A stretch of DNA of 64,000 nucleotides from Lonicera japonica (GCA_021464415.1 CM038467.1:19759511-19823510); one strand, 5' to 3'. Shown: positions 36,638 to 49,511, counted from the stretch's first letter. Translations and numbers: made by a program. Notes: a model not told the origin generated them from the sequence alone.

Positions 36638-36960
36638 GGTGCCAAAATGAGTTTATTGTTGGAAATGATTTTAGATTCAACAATGGGGTATCAAAATGGG
36701 TTAATTGATAGAGACAATTTTGGATTTGTAAATCGGGTGCGAAAATGAGTTTATTGTTTGGATTCAATAATGAGGTTTCAAAATAGGTTAATTGATAGAA
36801 ACGATTTTGGATTTGTAAAAAGGTGCGAAAATGAGTTTATTGTTTGGATTCAACAATGAGGTATAAAAATGGGTTATCTGATAGAAACGATTTTGGAGTT
36901 GTAAATTTGGTTTGTTGTTGGAAACGATTTTGGATTCAACAATGATGTATCAAAATTTGT
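36638..36960 (+). repeat. Minisatellite, about 86-98 bp period
   Basis: Units starting GGTGCGAAAATGAGTTTATT lie at 36638, 36736 and 36822, and a partial one near 36908. Each contains GATTCAACAATGAGGTAT and GATAGAAACGATTTTGGA. Confidence 0.8.
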
Positions 36961-36987
36961 TTATTTTTAAAGTAGTGATTGAGTTTT

Positions 36988-37199
36988 TTTTTTTTAATCC
37001 AAGGGGGTGCCACAGCGGCAAAGACGAACTTAGGACTAAGTGGGTAGGCGCATGGTCCCAGGTTTAATTTCCCGTTGCGTGAAACCTTTCTTAGGTTACT
37101 GGGAACGTCTCCTGCTCAAGCAATCAGGGCCTCATAGAATTAGTAAGGGTGGGGCCCCGAAACCAATGGTTATAAAAAAAAAGGAAAAAGGAAAAAAAA
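36988..37199 (+). mobile_element. SINE with 15-bp target duplication
   Basis: The element has an A-box-like GTGCCACAGCGGCAAAGACG and a B-box-like GGTTTAATTTCC, and ends GGCCCCGAAACCAATGGTTA followed by an A-rich tail. TAGTGATTGAGTTTT flanks it at 36973-36987 and 37200-37214. The perfect long duplication shows a recent insertion next to the minisatellite. Confidence 0.9.
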
Positions 37200-37214
37200 T
37201 AGTGATTGAGTTTT

Positions 37215-38422
37215 AGAGAGAGAGTGGTAGATTTTTATGTAAGTTTAGAGAGAGGAAGTAAGGGTTAGGGTTTTTTGAAGAAGAAGATGAAAAATAAGGG
37301 GCAAAATGGTCATTCTCACAAAAAATTGAATGGAGTCAGAGGACCACTAAAATCTAGGAGTAAGTCAAAGGATTATTGAAATAGAGGGTATTTTGAATTT
37401 AGTATTAATACCTGGAAGCAAACTCAAAAAATCCGGTACCATTATTGAATTAATATAGATCTTTAAGAGTATATCATACAAATTTTTAAAAGAGTACTAT
37501 GCACATAAAGTGATAATTGCTCTAGTAATAGGGATGTCCTAAAATACTTACATCTATGTTTTCTTTTTTTGAGTTAGATACTTAGATCCCCAGCAATGAC
37601 CAGGAAAAAAAAAGATGCCATGCTAGTTTAAGAAAGATGTATGATAGAGTGAGGATTCGAAGATTTAACTCGAATCTATTCAATTTGACCCCCACCATAA
37701 AAATTAGTGAAAATTTTGAAAACAGCCATAAAGCACAAAATTTATGTGGAATATAATTACCATGCTTTGTTTCTTCAAATTAAACCAAGAAAACGTGTTC
37801 TTCTTGTCTTAATTGAAAATTAACTTGATTATATGAATTAATAAAATTATGATGTAAACAATCAAGGTAGGGTATCTGCTACTAGTGTGATAATTTTAAA
37901 TATTTAATCATTGATCATAAAAGATAAGTACTTTCAAATTATTTTTTACTAAAACATCAAGTTGGTCATCACCGTCACACTAGATAGACAAACAAATATA
38001 ACACAGCTCCTTTTTTTATTATTATTAAGAGGTTGGGAGAGTTGTTTCTCCTCTTTGTTGGCTTCTTAAGATGTCACCTCCATCAACTAATCAAATTAAG
38101 TACATTTTCCATTTAAGATAGAAGAATCATACGCAAACTAACAAATCTAAAATTCAAGAAATGGCTGCACAATTCCCAAAATGAGTTGTGTGTATAAAAC
38201 AATTACCCATAAATAATAATCATTAAATAAAAAATTGATCTTGAAAGTATAGCCAAGACAAGTGAGTAATTTGATTGAATTCTAACACCAAGGAAAAAAA
38301 AATTACCACACGAATTATATATAAGTCAAGTGTTAGCGTATATGTACATAATATATATTGATCGGATGAATCTAAGATATGAAAGAGAGACACAAATGTA
38401 TTTTGGGCCGTGTAGTTTGATT
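37215..38422. other. Intergenic and 3' flank of DUF1645 gene 3
   Basis: The start resembles the GGGTTAGGGTTTTTT and GGGGCAAAATGGTCATT filler common in plant repeats. From about 38117 it aligns with block A downstream of paralogue 2. No gene was seen. Confidence 0.4.
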
Positions 38423-39247
38423 TTAGCAACCCATTAGAACGGTCCTTTTGTAAGGCAAGAAAGTCTTTCTCCTCATCTCCTCAGATACTGCTCTGTTCAC
38501 TCTGTAATGCAATTCGTGAGCCGATCCATATACTACTACTCTTTTTCCTTTTTCTTTCCTAGTCTTTGTAATGTGTACTGAATTCACAACTCCTGTAGAC
38601 ATAAAACTCGAATTTTTCAAGTCTTCTTCAATCTCACTCTTCTTCAACGGGTCTTTGCTATCTCCCTCCGATTTGCTCCTGAACGACAACAACTTCTTCA
38701 AATTCCATCTTTTACGCCAACTCGACGGTGAAGTTGAAGCAGATGAAGAATTTAAACTCTCTCCATCCTTCTCTTCCTCCAACAATTTGTCAGTTGCCCC
38801 AGATATATCTTTCTTCTGTGACAACCCTTCTTTAAAGATCATTCTCTTTGGGGATCGAGGTGTTGCGGGAGAATGGGTGATTCTCCTTTCCGGAATAAGC
38901 TTTATGGGTTTGATCTTGCCGCCATCAAAGAGTTCATCAGCGCAAAGAGGAGGTGCCTTGTATAATCGAGCAGCATTGCAATCGAATTCGAAATCGAAAT
39001 CTGGGTTGTGGTTGTCATTGGTGGTATTAAAATCTTTTGAGAATGGGGGATTTAGCAGGGGAGTGTGGTGTGGTTGCTGTTCCCAGTTGAAGTGAGTGGG
39101 GCTGGTGGGTGAGCTGAAGAAGTAGTTGCCGAAGCCTCTTGGGGTAGAGGGAGCTGTCACATTAAGAGAAGTGCAGCTGGCACCGTCGAAGTGGAATTCT
39201 ACTGCCCCTGGTGAAGAAGAATGTATCATCATCACTTCTATTTCCAT
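38423..39247 (-). CDS. DUF1645 family protein, paralogue 3 (274 aa)
   Basis: A single-exon gene. I start it at MEIEVMMIHSSSPGAVEFHF, which aligns with the start of paralogue 2; an in-frame Met 12 codons upstream is less likely. Blocks in order: TAPSTPRGFGNYFFSSPTSP, HFNWEQQPHHTP, FDFEFDCNAARLY, LCADELFDGGKIKPIKLIP, SPKRMIFKEGLSQKK, WRKRWNLKKLLSFRSKSEG, DLKNSSFMST, then [20 protein letters not shown] and TFLPYKRTVLMGC. It retains the family hallmark but shows small indels against paralogue 2, such as a VVVYG insert before SAHELHY. No stop or frameshift is seen. The function is unknown; the family is linked to stress and growth regulation. Confidence 0.88.
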   Translation of the reverse strand: MEIEVMMIHSSSPGAVEFHFDGASCTSLNVTAPSTPRGFGNYFFSSPTSPTHFNWEQQPHHTPLLNPPFSKDFNTTNDNHNPDFDFEFDCNAARLYKAPPLCADELFDGGKIKPIKLIPERRITHSPATPRSPKRMIFKEGLSQKKDISGATDKLLEEEKDGESLNSSSASTSPSSWRKRWNLKKLLSFRSKSEGDSKDPLKKSEIEEDLKNSSFMSTGVVNSVHITKTRKEKGKRVVVYGSAHELHYRVNRAVSEEMRRKTFLPYKRTVLMGC

Positions 39248-39660
39248 TTTTATTTTGTTTTTGTATTTTGGGTTGCTCTGCATGTGAGGATAAGAGTGAG
39301 AAAGTTATGTTTTAGTGAGAGAGATGTTATGGATGTTTGAGAAGCTGGAAGAGATCGAGATATATATATATATAGAGAGAGATACAGAAAAGAAATAAGA
39401 GGTGGAAGAAGAAAGAGACAAGGGATCAAAGAGACGGAACATAACCAATTATTTCTTCTTCTTCTTCTTTTTTTTTTTGTTTGTGAATTAAAAACCCATA
39501 TCATATTATTTGAAGTATGCCCGAGTCTCTCTCACACATGGTGTTGTTCTCTTTTTCTAGTTGAGGAGAGAATAGGACTTGTTTGTTAGTGATATATATT
39601 ATTAAGCTGTAGCAAAGGTCAGCTGTACATATATAACATAGCTACTATCTGATTTTTACA
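39248..39660 (-). promoter_or_regulatory. Leader and promoter of DUF1645 gene 3
   Basis: A TATATATATATAGAGAGAGA run at 39361-39381 is a candidate TATA region. ACACATGGT, GAATAGGACTTGTTTGTTA and GCAAAGGTCAGCTGTACA are shared with paralogue 2 at matching spacing, the best candidates for conserved regulatory DNA. Downstream toward 40081 I see only AT-rich sequence. Confidence 0.5.
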
Positions 39661-40081
39661 TTTCACCTCTAGAAGACCACTAGGAGTCGCAAAATCTATT
39701 TAATTTAAGTGATATATCTCTCACGTCACTGTGTACCTTAAAGCGGTGTATGTCAAACATTTGTAAAATTAAAAATAATTAACTTTTAACAAGCAAAATT
39801 TTTAATATACGGTAGCTGGTGTTAAAATCTACTATGTTAAAAGTATGTGTTAACACTTTTCCAATGGGTATACAATGGTTCAATTAAAGAGTAACTCTAA
39901 TGATTAACTTAACAAATCATAAATAAGTGTGTGGCTGTCCTGGCTATTAATGATTTCAGTTGAACTGACTTCGAGCCTCCAAGTGCAGAAGGCACTTCAG
40001 GTTATATAACATTGCTTCTTTTGCTTTTTTCCCTCACGTGAACACCGATTGGATGTAGCGTATCATTTTAGACTCTGTTTC

Positions 40082-40713
40082 TGTTGGAATATTTTAATAA
40101 AAATTAAAATAATCATAATTATTATATTTAATATTCATGAGTTACAAAATTTAATAATAGTCATTATATTTGATATAAATAAATGATTTATTAAGTTTTA
40201 TTATATTCTTAAATTAAAGGATTTATAAGAGTTTATTTGTAATTATTTTGTTTAATTTCCCTATTAATTTTGTGTATAACTCCTCTATCCATTCACATAT
40301 ATAAAGGATTGAAAATCATTATTTTCAACATCCAAAAAAATAATAATAATGTATATTGTCTTCAAAAATCTCCATGGTATTTTATGTGTATATACTTTTT
40401 GAGTTTGGGTAATGTGATTAGATTGGTTCAACCCGTCTTCCTGTGGTCGTGCACATGGAGGAGACAAAGCTGTGAACCTTTTGAGTTTTATCTTTGAGGC
40501 GTTATCGACCGTCAATACCTGCACGTAGGGAGGCAATAACGTCTTTAGGACAGCGACAATGTCGTGACCCTCAAAGGCCAGCTTTCTTTACTTTATTATT
40601 TTTATAAGTTGTGTTCTAAATGTTTCACATATTTGTGTTACTAATTTTTAAATAAATTTTAAGAGTTAAGTTTGTATAAAATAATATTCAAATCAAAGCT
40701 ATATTTTCCAACA
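40082..40713 (+). mobile_element. Probable solo LTR (Ty1/copia-like)
   Basis: The sequence starts TGTTGGAATA and ends ATTTTCCAACA, an 8-bp terminal inversion TGTTGGAA/TTCCAACA typical of copia LTRs. A TATATAAAGG word at about 40299 would be the LTR promoter. A GC-richer segment (40430-40600) with GCACGTAGGGAGGCAATAACG resembles an LTR 3' portion. The flanking 5-mers (GTTTC and GCTAA) do not match, so it may have arisen by recombination or suffered mutation. Confidence 0.55.
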
Positions 40714-41566
40714 GCTAAAGACGTTATTGTGCTTTGATTTGTGATGATTTTTATGTGAGGATAAAATGTTTTCAAATATACAAAAAAGTGTGAGATTCTT
40801 GAAAATTTAAGTCTTGTTACAATGGCAATTAATTTAGTTATTGTTGTTAAACTCTTTTATGTTTGTTAAATGAGCTTAGCTTAGTTTATAAATATGATGA
40901 TTTGTTAATTTGTTAGAAGCTTTATCTATTTTAATTAAAAATTGTGTTCTATAAATTCAATTTTCTTGGAATATATATTAATACTAATGATATTCACTTC
41001 CTACTTGAACATGTAATTTGGTGCATGGATTTTACAATGGGAGTTTTGGAAAAGCGCTACTCACAAAGACCTTGTCAAGTGTTGAATTTCTTGGGTACAT
41101 GCCAACTTTCAAGTAAGAAATATGGTTATACATTTCTCAAGCGAAGAGGTATGTTTTAATTAAACCTTCTAAGCTAAATTAGGTGGATGGCTTATGGATT
41201 GTTGGTCTTATAATTACAAAAATATAATCGTCTTAATTATATATTCATAATATCTTAATTTATTTTAGAGTATAAAAAGCGATAAACATACTTTTATGAA
41301 ATCTAGAGTTGTGCAAATATATATGTAAAGAGTTAAATAATGTTGTGTTTTATATGGTGAGGATACATCCATAGTAAAATTTATATGATAATTATGCACT
41401 TCTAACGAAAATATATTTTAACCAAATAAACCTCAAACAACCAGTGAATTATAAAGTTGATAACTGAACATCTAGTGCTTTTAGACAGATATCATGTCGC
41501 TTTTAGACAGGTATCACAACTTGAAGTATTAAAGATGCCAAATTGCCAATTTTCTATTTATAGCTA
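40714..41566. other. Intergenic within block B
   Basis: AT-rich, without a recognised gene. A 71-codon frame at 40944 has no recognisable family. Confidence 0.35.
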
Positions 41567-42651
41567 GGGGCTACTATTGACACACACCATTTAACTCACT
41601 AACACTCCATATCTCTCTAACACTCCATAGGTACATTTTTACTCTTCCTAACACTCCACCACTCCATATTTAATTTTAAGATTAATTAACATTAATCTAA
41701 AAAACACTCCATTCTTACTCTCTATCACTCCACTCTCCTTCATCTTCAATCTTCTTCTTTCACAAATCAACACATTTCCATTTAGCATTTTTTTGAAATT
41801 CTGGTTGGAATCAAGCATTATATTCTCTCTAAAATTCAAAAAAACAAATCACACCACTCACTCTACAAATCTCATCTTCAATCTTGGCCTACTAACTCTT
41901 TTTTTAACAATCTAGTCGTTCCACTCTTTTTCTTCTGAACTTTTTCGTTATTGGTTAAAAAAAGTTTAATCGGTGCACACACCATATCAAAAGAAAATTC
42001 TGCCATGGATGAAGGTTTACTCGGTTCTTAAGAACCGAGTGTTGTTCATCATACTCGGCCGAAAGGAACCGAGTAAAGCACTAGTCACTCGGTCCTAAGG
42101 AACCGAGTGGAATTGAAAAAATAACCCAAAGCCTAACTCGGTTCCTTAGGACCGAGTAAGCTGTACATTACTCGGTTCCTTAGGACCGAGTAAGCTGTAC
42201 AACACTCGGTTCCTAAGGACCGAGTAAACATTCTTTGTGTTTTATTTCTGTTTTTTTATTTTTTTTGCGTTCTTTTGTATCCAATGATTTATAAATGAAA
42301 GGAAACATAAAGGAATAACAAGAATATAAGTATCACACTTCTTTTGGAGATGAATGATGATTTGGATGGTGGTAGGAGCAACAATGATGGAGGTGGTGGC
42401 GGCAATGGTGGTGGTGGTGGTGATGATGATGATGATGATGATGATGAAGAAGAAGAAGAAAAAGAAGAAGAAGAAGAAGAGGCGGCAATGGTGGTGGTGG
42501 CAATGATGATGATGAAGTTGTTTAAGGGAGTGTTTAATGTTTTAATTACTAATTAAAAATAAAAAAAATGGTGTGTGTCCATAGAATAGTTAAGCTTTTT
42601 TTTTCAAGGGAGTGTTACAGAGTAAAGTGGAGTGTGTCAATAGCAGTCCCA
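41567..42651. mobile_element. 1.1-kb transposon carrying six palindromes
   Basis: The inverted ends are GGGGCTACTATTGACACAC on the left and GTGTGTCAATAGCAGTCCC on the right, extending with ACACTCC / GGAGTGT motifs for more than 30 bp. TATAGCTA flanks both sides (41559-41566, 42652-42659). Block A has the corresponding uninserted sequence CTTTATGGCTTACAAGC near 30110-30127. The interior holds the palindrome array and a GGTGGT/GATGAT microsatellite (42350-42520). The 8-bp duplication suggests hAT, but the termini are not classic. Confidence 0.8.
42019..42225. repeat. Array of six ACTCGGTTCC palindromes
   Basis: 22-24 nt palindromes lie at 42019-42040, 42053-42074, 42086-42109, 42136-42157, 42170-42191 and 42204-42225. 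The arm is ACTCGGTTCYT and its complement, with almost no loop; the first is a perfect palindrome. Centre-to-centre spacing is about 34 bp, except about 49 bp between the third and fourth. The linker CTGTACA recurs between the last three. Confidence 0.92.
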
Positions 42652-42659
42652 TATAGCTA

Positions 42660-44229
42660 ACAAGCAAGATAATCAGCATTATCATCAACAAACTAATGGC
42701 CCCATGGCCGCCAAAATTCTTGTTTTTACTATATGAAAAAAATACAACCTGTCATGTATTATATAATATATATATATATATATAACAGTTGTATCCACTT
42801 TATTTAATTTTTTAATTTTCATGACAAATATCTTAATTACATATATGCATGTCAGCATGTGTGAACTTATGTAGGGGTTAAGGTTTTAATTTTGTGTCTT
42901 AGAATAAAACTATGCCCCCTCGTCTCGCCAGAAGCTTCATGTTTTAATTTAATAATAACACATATTATTTGATTTGCCACATTTAATTGAAAGAAAAATG
43001 TGCATATAAAATATGTACATATAGATATAGGGAGGGAACCGTTGAAGTCTGAAATTTCATGGATAGACCTATTAAATATTTTTCAGAGTTTATATATACT
43101 TATGCGCCAGAATTTTTATATTTATTTTCTTCGATCTGACTTTCTATATTGGCTGGTAGACTTTTTCTCACTCAGAGTGTTGGCGTAATTGGATAACGCT
43201 AAATATCTCAATTGATATTTTATATATCGACTTACTGATTGTAAACTTATTGTTAATGTTATTTATGATCTTTTAAAGTTGGTTGATTGGGACAATTTTA
43301 ATTTTTTGGTTGAAATTTTTTTGATTATTTTGTTGTTGGACCTTGTTGATGATGTATTCGTTCCAGATCTACTAACATAAAGCCTCGTTTAGTTCACGAA
43401 AGGGAAATCAATTCCCTTATCTTTTCCATGAATGTGAAAAACTAAATTTTCTGTCAATTTTTTTTTCTTGTGTTTGGTAAAGTATGGAAAGTATTTAGGT
43501 AAGGGTATTATTGTCTAAAATTTTTGTAATAAATGCTTGGAAATCACACGGGAAAATCAATTCTATATGTTTTGAGAGGAATGGTTTTACCCCCTACTTT
43601 CCTCTCTCTCGGGAAAGTATTTTCGAAATTTGTGCTTACCAAACAAAAGAAAGGAACGACTTTCCTTTCTCGAGTATTAAAATTCGTGAAACAAACGAAA
43701 CCTTATAGCACATTGGCTTACTTTCCTTGAAAGGATTGCCCTACTCCTGAAAGATTGGTAATCCTCTAACTTGCCACTGGAATTTGCTGAGATTTTGTGA
43801 TTTTGATTCTGTTGGTATCGGGTGCATGTGTCTTGCTTAGAAGATGTTTTTTTTTTTGTATGTGTAAAAAATATATATATTCTTCTTGATTGAAATTCAA
43901 CTTGATTATATCAATTAATACTAATTGTGATGTAATTAATCAACAATTCAATTAAAACGCCATGGATTTGGCACACCGTACAAATTAATTCCAGCTCTTA
44001 TTGAAATTATTGCAAACTACTAATCCGACCAAAGTGCACAGAAATTGGCCTGGCCGAGACACTTCTGGCCTAGGACACTCATGATCGACCATTGAACCAA
44101 AAAAACTAAACTTGTAGATATTTTTTACGAATTCCGTAACATTCAGTTTTCCTCATGCCAATGCAGGGCCGGAGATACATCGTGACAAAGACAAAAATAT
44201 ATTTATATATATATAGATTGAGGAGGGAA
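42660..44229. other. Distal end of block B and a MITE-like element
   Basis: Up to about 43135 this aligns with block A. A candidate MITE lies at 43381-43706, with ends CCTCGTTTAGTTCACGAAAGG and TTCGTGAAACAAACGAAACC inverted and TTTCCTT/AAGGAAA blocks inside. No gene was recognised. Confidence 0.45.
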
Positions 44230-45835
<1,606 letters not shown>

Positions 45836-45885
45836 ATGGTGAAGTGTTGTTTCTTCAATACGTATGTGATATTTCCATCTAGCTT

Positions 45886-45900
45886 TTATATATATGCAGT
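45886..45900 (-). promoter_or_regulatory. TATA-like element of the SCPL pseudogene
   Basis: In the minus sense, GCATATATATAAAAGC lies about 55 bp before the ATG at 45835. It is a good TATA box and suggests the locus once had a working promoter. Confidence 0.45.
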
Positions 45901-46197
45901 TTTTTTCAGCAAAATGTTAATAAAATATATATCAGTTTAAGCTTGTTCTTGTCGCCCTAATTACAATGCTGGCACTAGATTTACAACTAATGAGTACGGG
46001 ATTTAAGACATTTGTCCGCCATATTTATCAGGAGTGGCAAAAACAGGAGGATGAAAGGAATTGGACAAGGATGGGAGAAAAAATTAGCACGCTAGTTTTA
46101 GTGGAAGAAATTAAACAACAATCGCTGCTTGCATAAGAAATTACCGAATGAGGTTATTGATCGATTATCAATTGCAATACTTCCTTAGAGCACCCAC

Positions 46198-46565
46198 AAT
46201 GACATACTTTAGTGTATGATAAGTAGGATATCTTTATCCTACTTAGTTAGATGATAAAATAGGGATACGATAGTAATATGGTAAAAAGATAGATAAAATA
46301 AATATTATATGGTATTTTAAGAGAGAGTGTATACATAGATAATAAAACATGAGAAAGAGAGAAGAGAGATAAAGTAAAAAGAAAACTAAAAAACATAAGA
46401 CTTATGTGTTTGGAGACCAAAAATAAATATAACAGTTATGTGTTTAGTCTCCAAAAGCATAAAAGTAATGCGTGAAATAACAAATTTAGTGAAACCTAAC
46501 TTTGCCATATACCTATAATACGAAATAGTATTTTACTCTATTTATGGTAACCATTGCATGCACTC
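46198..46565. mobile_element. PIF/Harbinger-like MITE, 368 bp
   Basis: The ends GAGCACCCACAATG and CATTGCATGCACTC are inverted. TTA flanks both sides (46195-46197, 46566-46568). There is no coding capacity. Confidence 0.75.
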
Positions 46566-46887
46566 TTAGGACATATTTAATTGCTCTACTTCCTTACATT
46601 TTTTACCAGCTGTGAATACTCCACAACAAGCATTTGTAAGGGTTCAAGAAATTTATTTTGACATGTTCAAATTATATAAAATATATATGTTGGAATCTAT
46701 TTATCAGGATTTAGCCAACTTCCTTCATTTTCAAAAGCAGATCCTTTTTGCTGCCTTGGAGTTGCATGGCTAAACTTAATTTTCCCCCTTTTTATCATGT
46801 TCGCTTATGCATGTTTGTGGTCGCATGTGCGTGTGTATATCACACAAAATGTGTATATGAAGTGCAAATACACATTCCATTCACTTG

Positions 46888-47183
46888 GGCTCCGTTTGAT
46901 AGTATCATGGAAAATAAAAATAAATAATTTGGGTAAGAAAATGGAAAATAAGTTGAGGCACATAGTGAGATAATGTCCATCTCATACTCATTTTTGTGAG
47001 TATATAGCATCTCCTTTAATATTTTGTGGAAAATTTTTCTCCACCATCTCCAAAAGAAGAATTTGTCATTGAAAAAGACAAAAGCAAAAGTTAATCTTAC
47101 CACATCCCCAAACTTATTTTCCATCTTCTCACCTAAATTAATTATTTTTCTTTTCATTTTTTATGTTGCTATCAAACGGAGCC
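46888..47183. mobile_element. MITE with 70-bp inverted repeats
   Basis: GGCTCCGTTTGATAGTATCAT at the left is inverted at the right as TGCTATCAAACGGAGCC. Complementarity continues through GGAAAATAAGTTGAGGCA and its partner. The target duplication is unclear. The interior is about 150 bp of AT-rich sequence. Confidence 0.75.
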
Positions 47184-47595
47184 TTAGAGCCCAATATACT
47201 ATAATTTAAAAATTAGACAATTTAAATTTTCTTAATTTATGAATTATTAAATTTGAGCACTTAGTTGCAAAAATGAATTAATATATAAAGTCATAAATTT
47301 AAGTTAATACCTAAGATATTAAATAAGAAAATGTAGAGACTTAGTTTAAATTATATAATTTATAACTACCTTACAAGTTCATGTGGAAAAAATCATATTA
47401 CAATTTTTTTGTTAAAATAAAAAATTTGCAATTTGTTAATTTATAATAAAATAATTTATGCAACCAAATAAGTTGTGCTTCCTAAAATATGCATATTTCA
47501 AGTTAATCAATGATTAAGAATAGATAGTTTACAATTTTTCCATATATACTTGACATATCTAGTTTAAAGGGAACATTTCTCATGCATAATAAATG

Positions 47596-49384
47596 AGGGG
47601 TAGAAAATTGTACTATAATTGCCGTACAAAAACCATACCATACCATTACCAAATTGTATAGAAGTTTGCTAATAATACAATGCCGATTGGTAATTGTAAC
47701 TTACCGGAATAGTATGGCACAATATTGGTATCAAAAATTATTACCAATGATATATCATACCATACCAAAATTTTGATATTACCACGGTATACCATACCAA
47801 TTACCATTTGTACCGTTATTGCCGAATACCAAAATATCAAATGCCCGACAATTACTTAGATCTCCTTCTAATAAAATGGAGGGTCTAGATTTAATGTGAT
47901 ATGTTAAAGAGTGTAAAAAGCAAAGACATTAGGTTTTTATGGACATTATTTTTTTCTTTTTTTTTCCTAAGATATTATTTTTATTGTTTTCTTTTACGGT
48001 GTTTTTTGTTTGCGGTACTTTTACGAATCATTTGACAAAGTGTTTGAGAAATGGATTCTGTCTTTGTATTATTTTTTCGGATATGTGGTAATATTTTTCA
48101 TTTATTTCCTGTACTTGGTGTTGCCTATTTGTTATTAATTCGATAGTATTACTAATAGGATTGTTCATTGTTCTTTTGATGATACACAATGCCTATTTGT
48201 TCAAGGCTAAAAGCAATATAATTCCTTGGTTATTTTGTGATAGGGTAAAATACCAATTTGCCTTCTTTAGTGACAAGAATGGACACATCACAATCCATGA
48301 GGACGTACAATAAAGCATAACAAAAAACTCCAACTAGGTCCAATACTCAACCTCAGTTTAGCACAGACCTCGTTAGAATACTTGAATGGATCCTACCTAA
48401 TATCGATAGAACAGTCAAGACCTAGATTCTCTAGACCTGAGCTACCAAGCTAAAACTAGCCTTGTGCACACATGTTAGAGCAGGTCAAGAAAGTACAAGC
48501 ATCTAGCAAATGTGACAATAGTGGATACTCAAGCCACTATGACTACATTAAACGTTTACGTACCAATTGCATTTAATGCTCTTGATAAATAAAAGAAGAA
48601 AAGATAAAAGACGAATATGCTTAGCTAACTATTGCAATAATGAAATGAACTCTAGGCTAACCACTCCAGCTTTACGGACCTACTATTTCCCTTATTATAT
48701 ATACAAAGCATTTACTCCGTTAATGCGCCAAAGTTTTGAATATTAAATACACTTATTCAAGCAAGATTAAGTACTTCAAATATTTTTTTATTTGTATTCT
48801 AAAAGTTTGATATGCATACTAAAGCACATATTTGAATAGAAATATATACGTAATTAGTGAGAGATTGTATTCTAAATATTCTATTGTAATAGCTAGACTA
48901 GCTTAAAGTGCTCATTCCTTTGTAACCAAAGCTTTGCTCTATGTTATTATTTTTTATAAAGGCTTCCAGAGCTCAAAGCTCTTTTATAAAGGAGTAGTCC
49001 CTATCAATTAGGGGTATAATCTCTTTTGTTTATTATATTGATTGTTTGAGTTAGTTGTCGTATTATTAACATGTCATTCACACTACCAACATCAACATCT
49101 CTTTATCAAACGAATCAGCATTGATTGTGTGGTTAATTATTATTTCTAGATTTTTACACAACATTTTGTGTGTGATATCAGCGGATGCTACTGTCCATTT
49201 ATTGTGAAATTGTCTTCATTTTTTTATATTTTTTAAGATTGGTTTTTAATGTATTGTACCATTCCGATATTTCAATATACCAAAAATTTTGGTACAATAA
49301 TAATAATAAATTTTGACATATTGAATTTTAGTTACAGTACACAATACAAGAGTTAGTACGGTAACCGTACCAAATCCACCCCTA
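47596..49384. mobile_element. Possible hAT-like element, 1.8 kb
   Basis: The left end AGGGGTAGAAAATTGTAC and right end GTACCAAATCCACCCCT are inverted. Subterminal regions on both sides are dense in GGTA/TACC words (CATACCATACC; GTACGGTAACCGTACC), as in hAT elements. No matching 8-bp duplication was found. The interior (48.2-49.0 kb) is unrecognised and may itself be a nested LTR fragment. Confidence 0.45.
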
Positions 49385-49511
49385 TAACTAACCATACTTG
49401 CCATAAATACAAATTGGAGTTTTTGAGGGATAAATGGATGAATCATCTCCATCAAAAAAATTTAGATGTTTAGTTAACCTACTTCCCAATTGAATTCTTT
49501 GATCTACTAAT

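Larger units (their letters stand above)
38117..43135. repeat. Segmental duplication block B
   Basis: This is the partner of 25626-30610. Shared anchors are GCAAACTAACAAATCTAAAA, DUF1645 paralogue 3 with promoter, AGACAGATATCATGTCG-like sequence near 41485, and GGGAACCGTTGAAGTCTGA near 43033. It carries its own insertions at 40082 and 41567. Confidence 0.75.

Noticed and set aside
38571..39095. 174-codon plus-strand frame
   Set aside because: Antisense shadow of DUF1645 paralogue 3.
42019..42225. CRISPR-like appearance of the palindrome array
   Set aside because: The host is a plant, spacers are short and partly identical, and the array lies inside a transposon.
42344..42556. 70-codon frame rich in Asp, Glu and Gly
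   Set aside because: It is a GGT/GAT/GAA microsatellite inside a transposon and has no domain.
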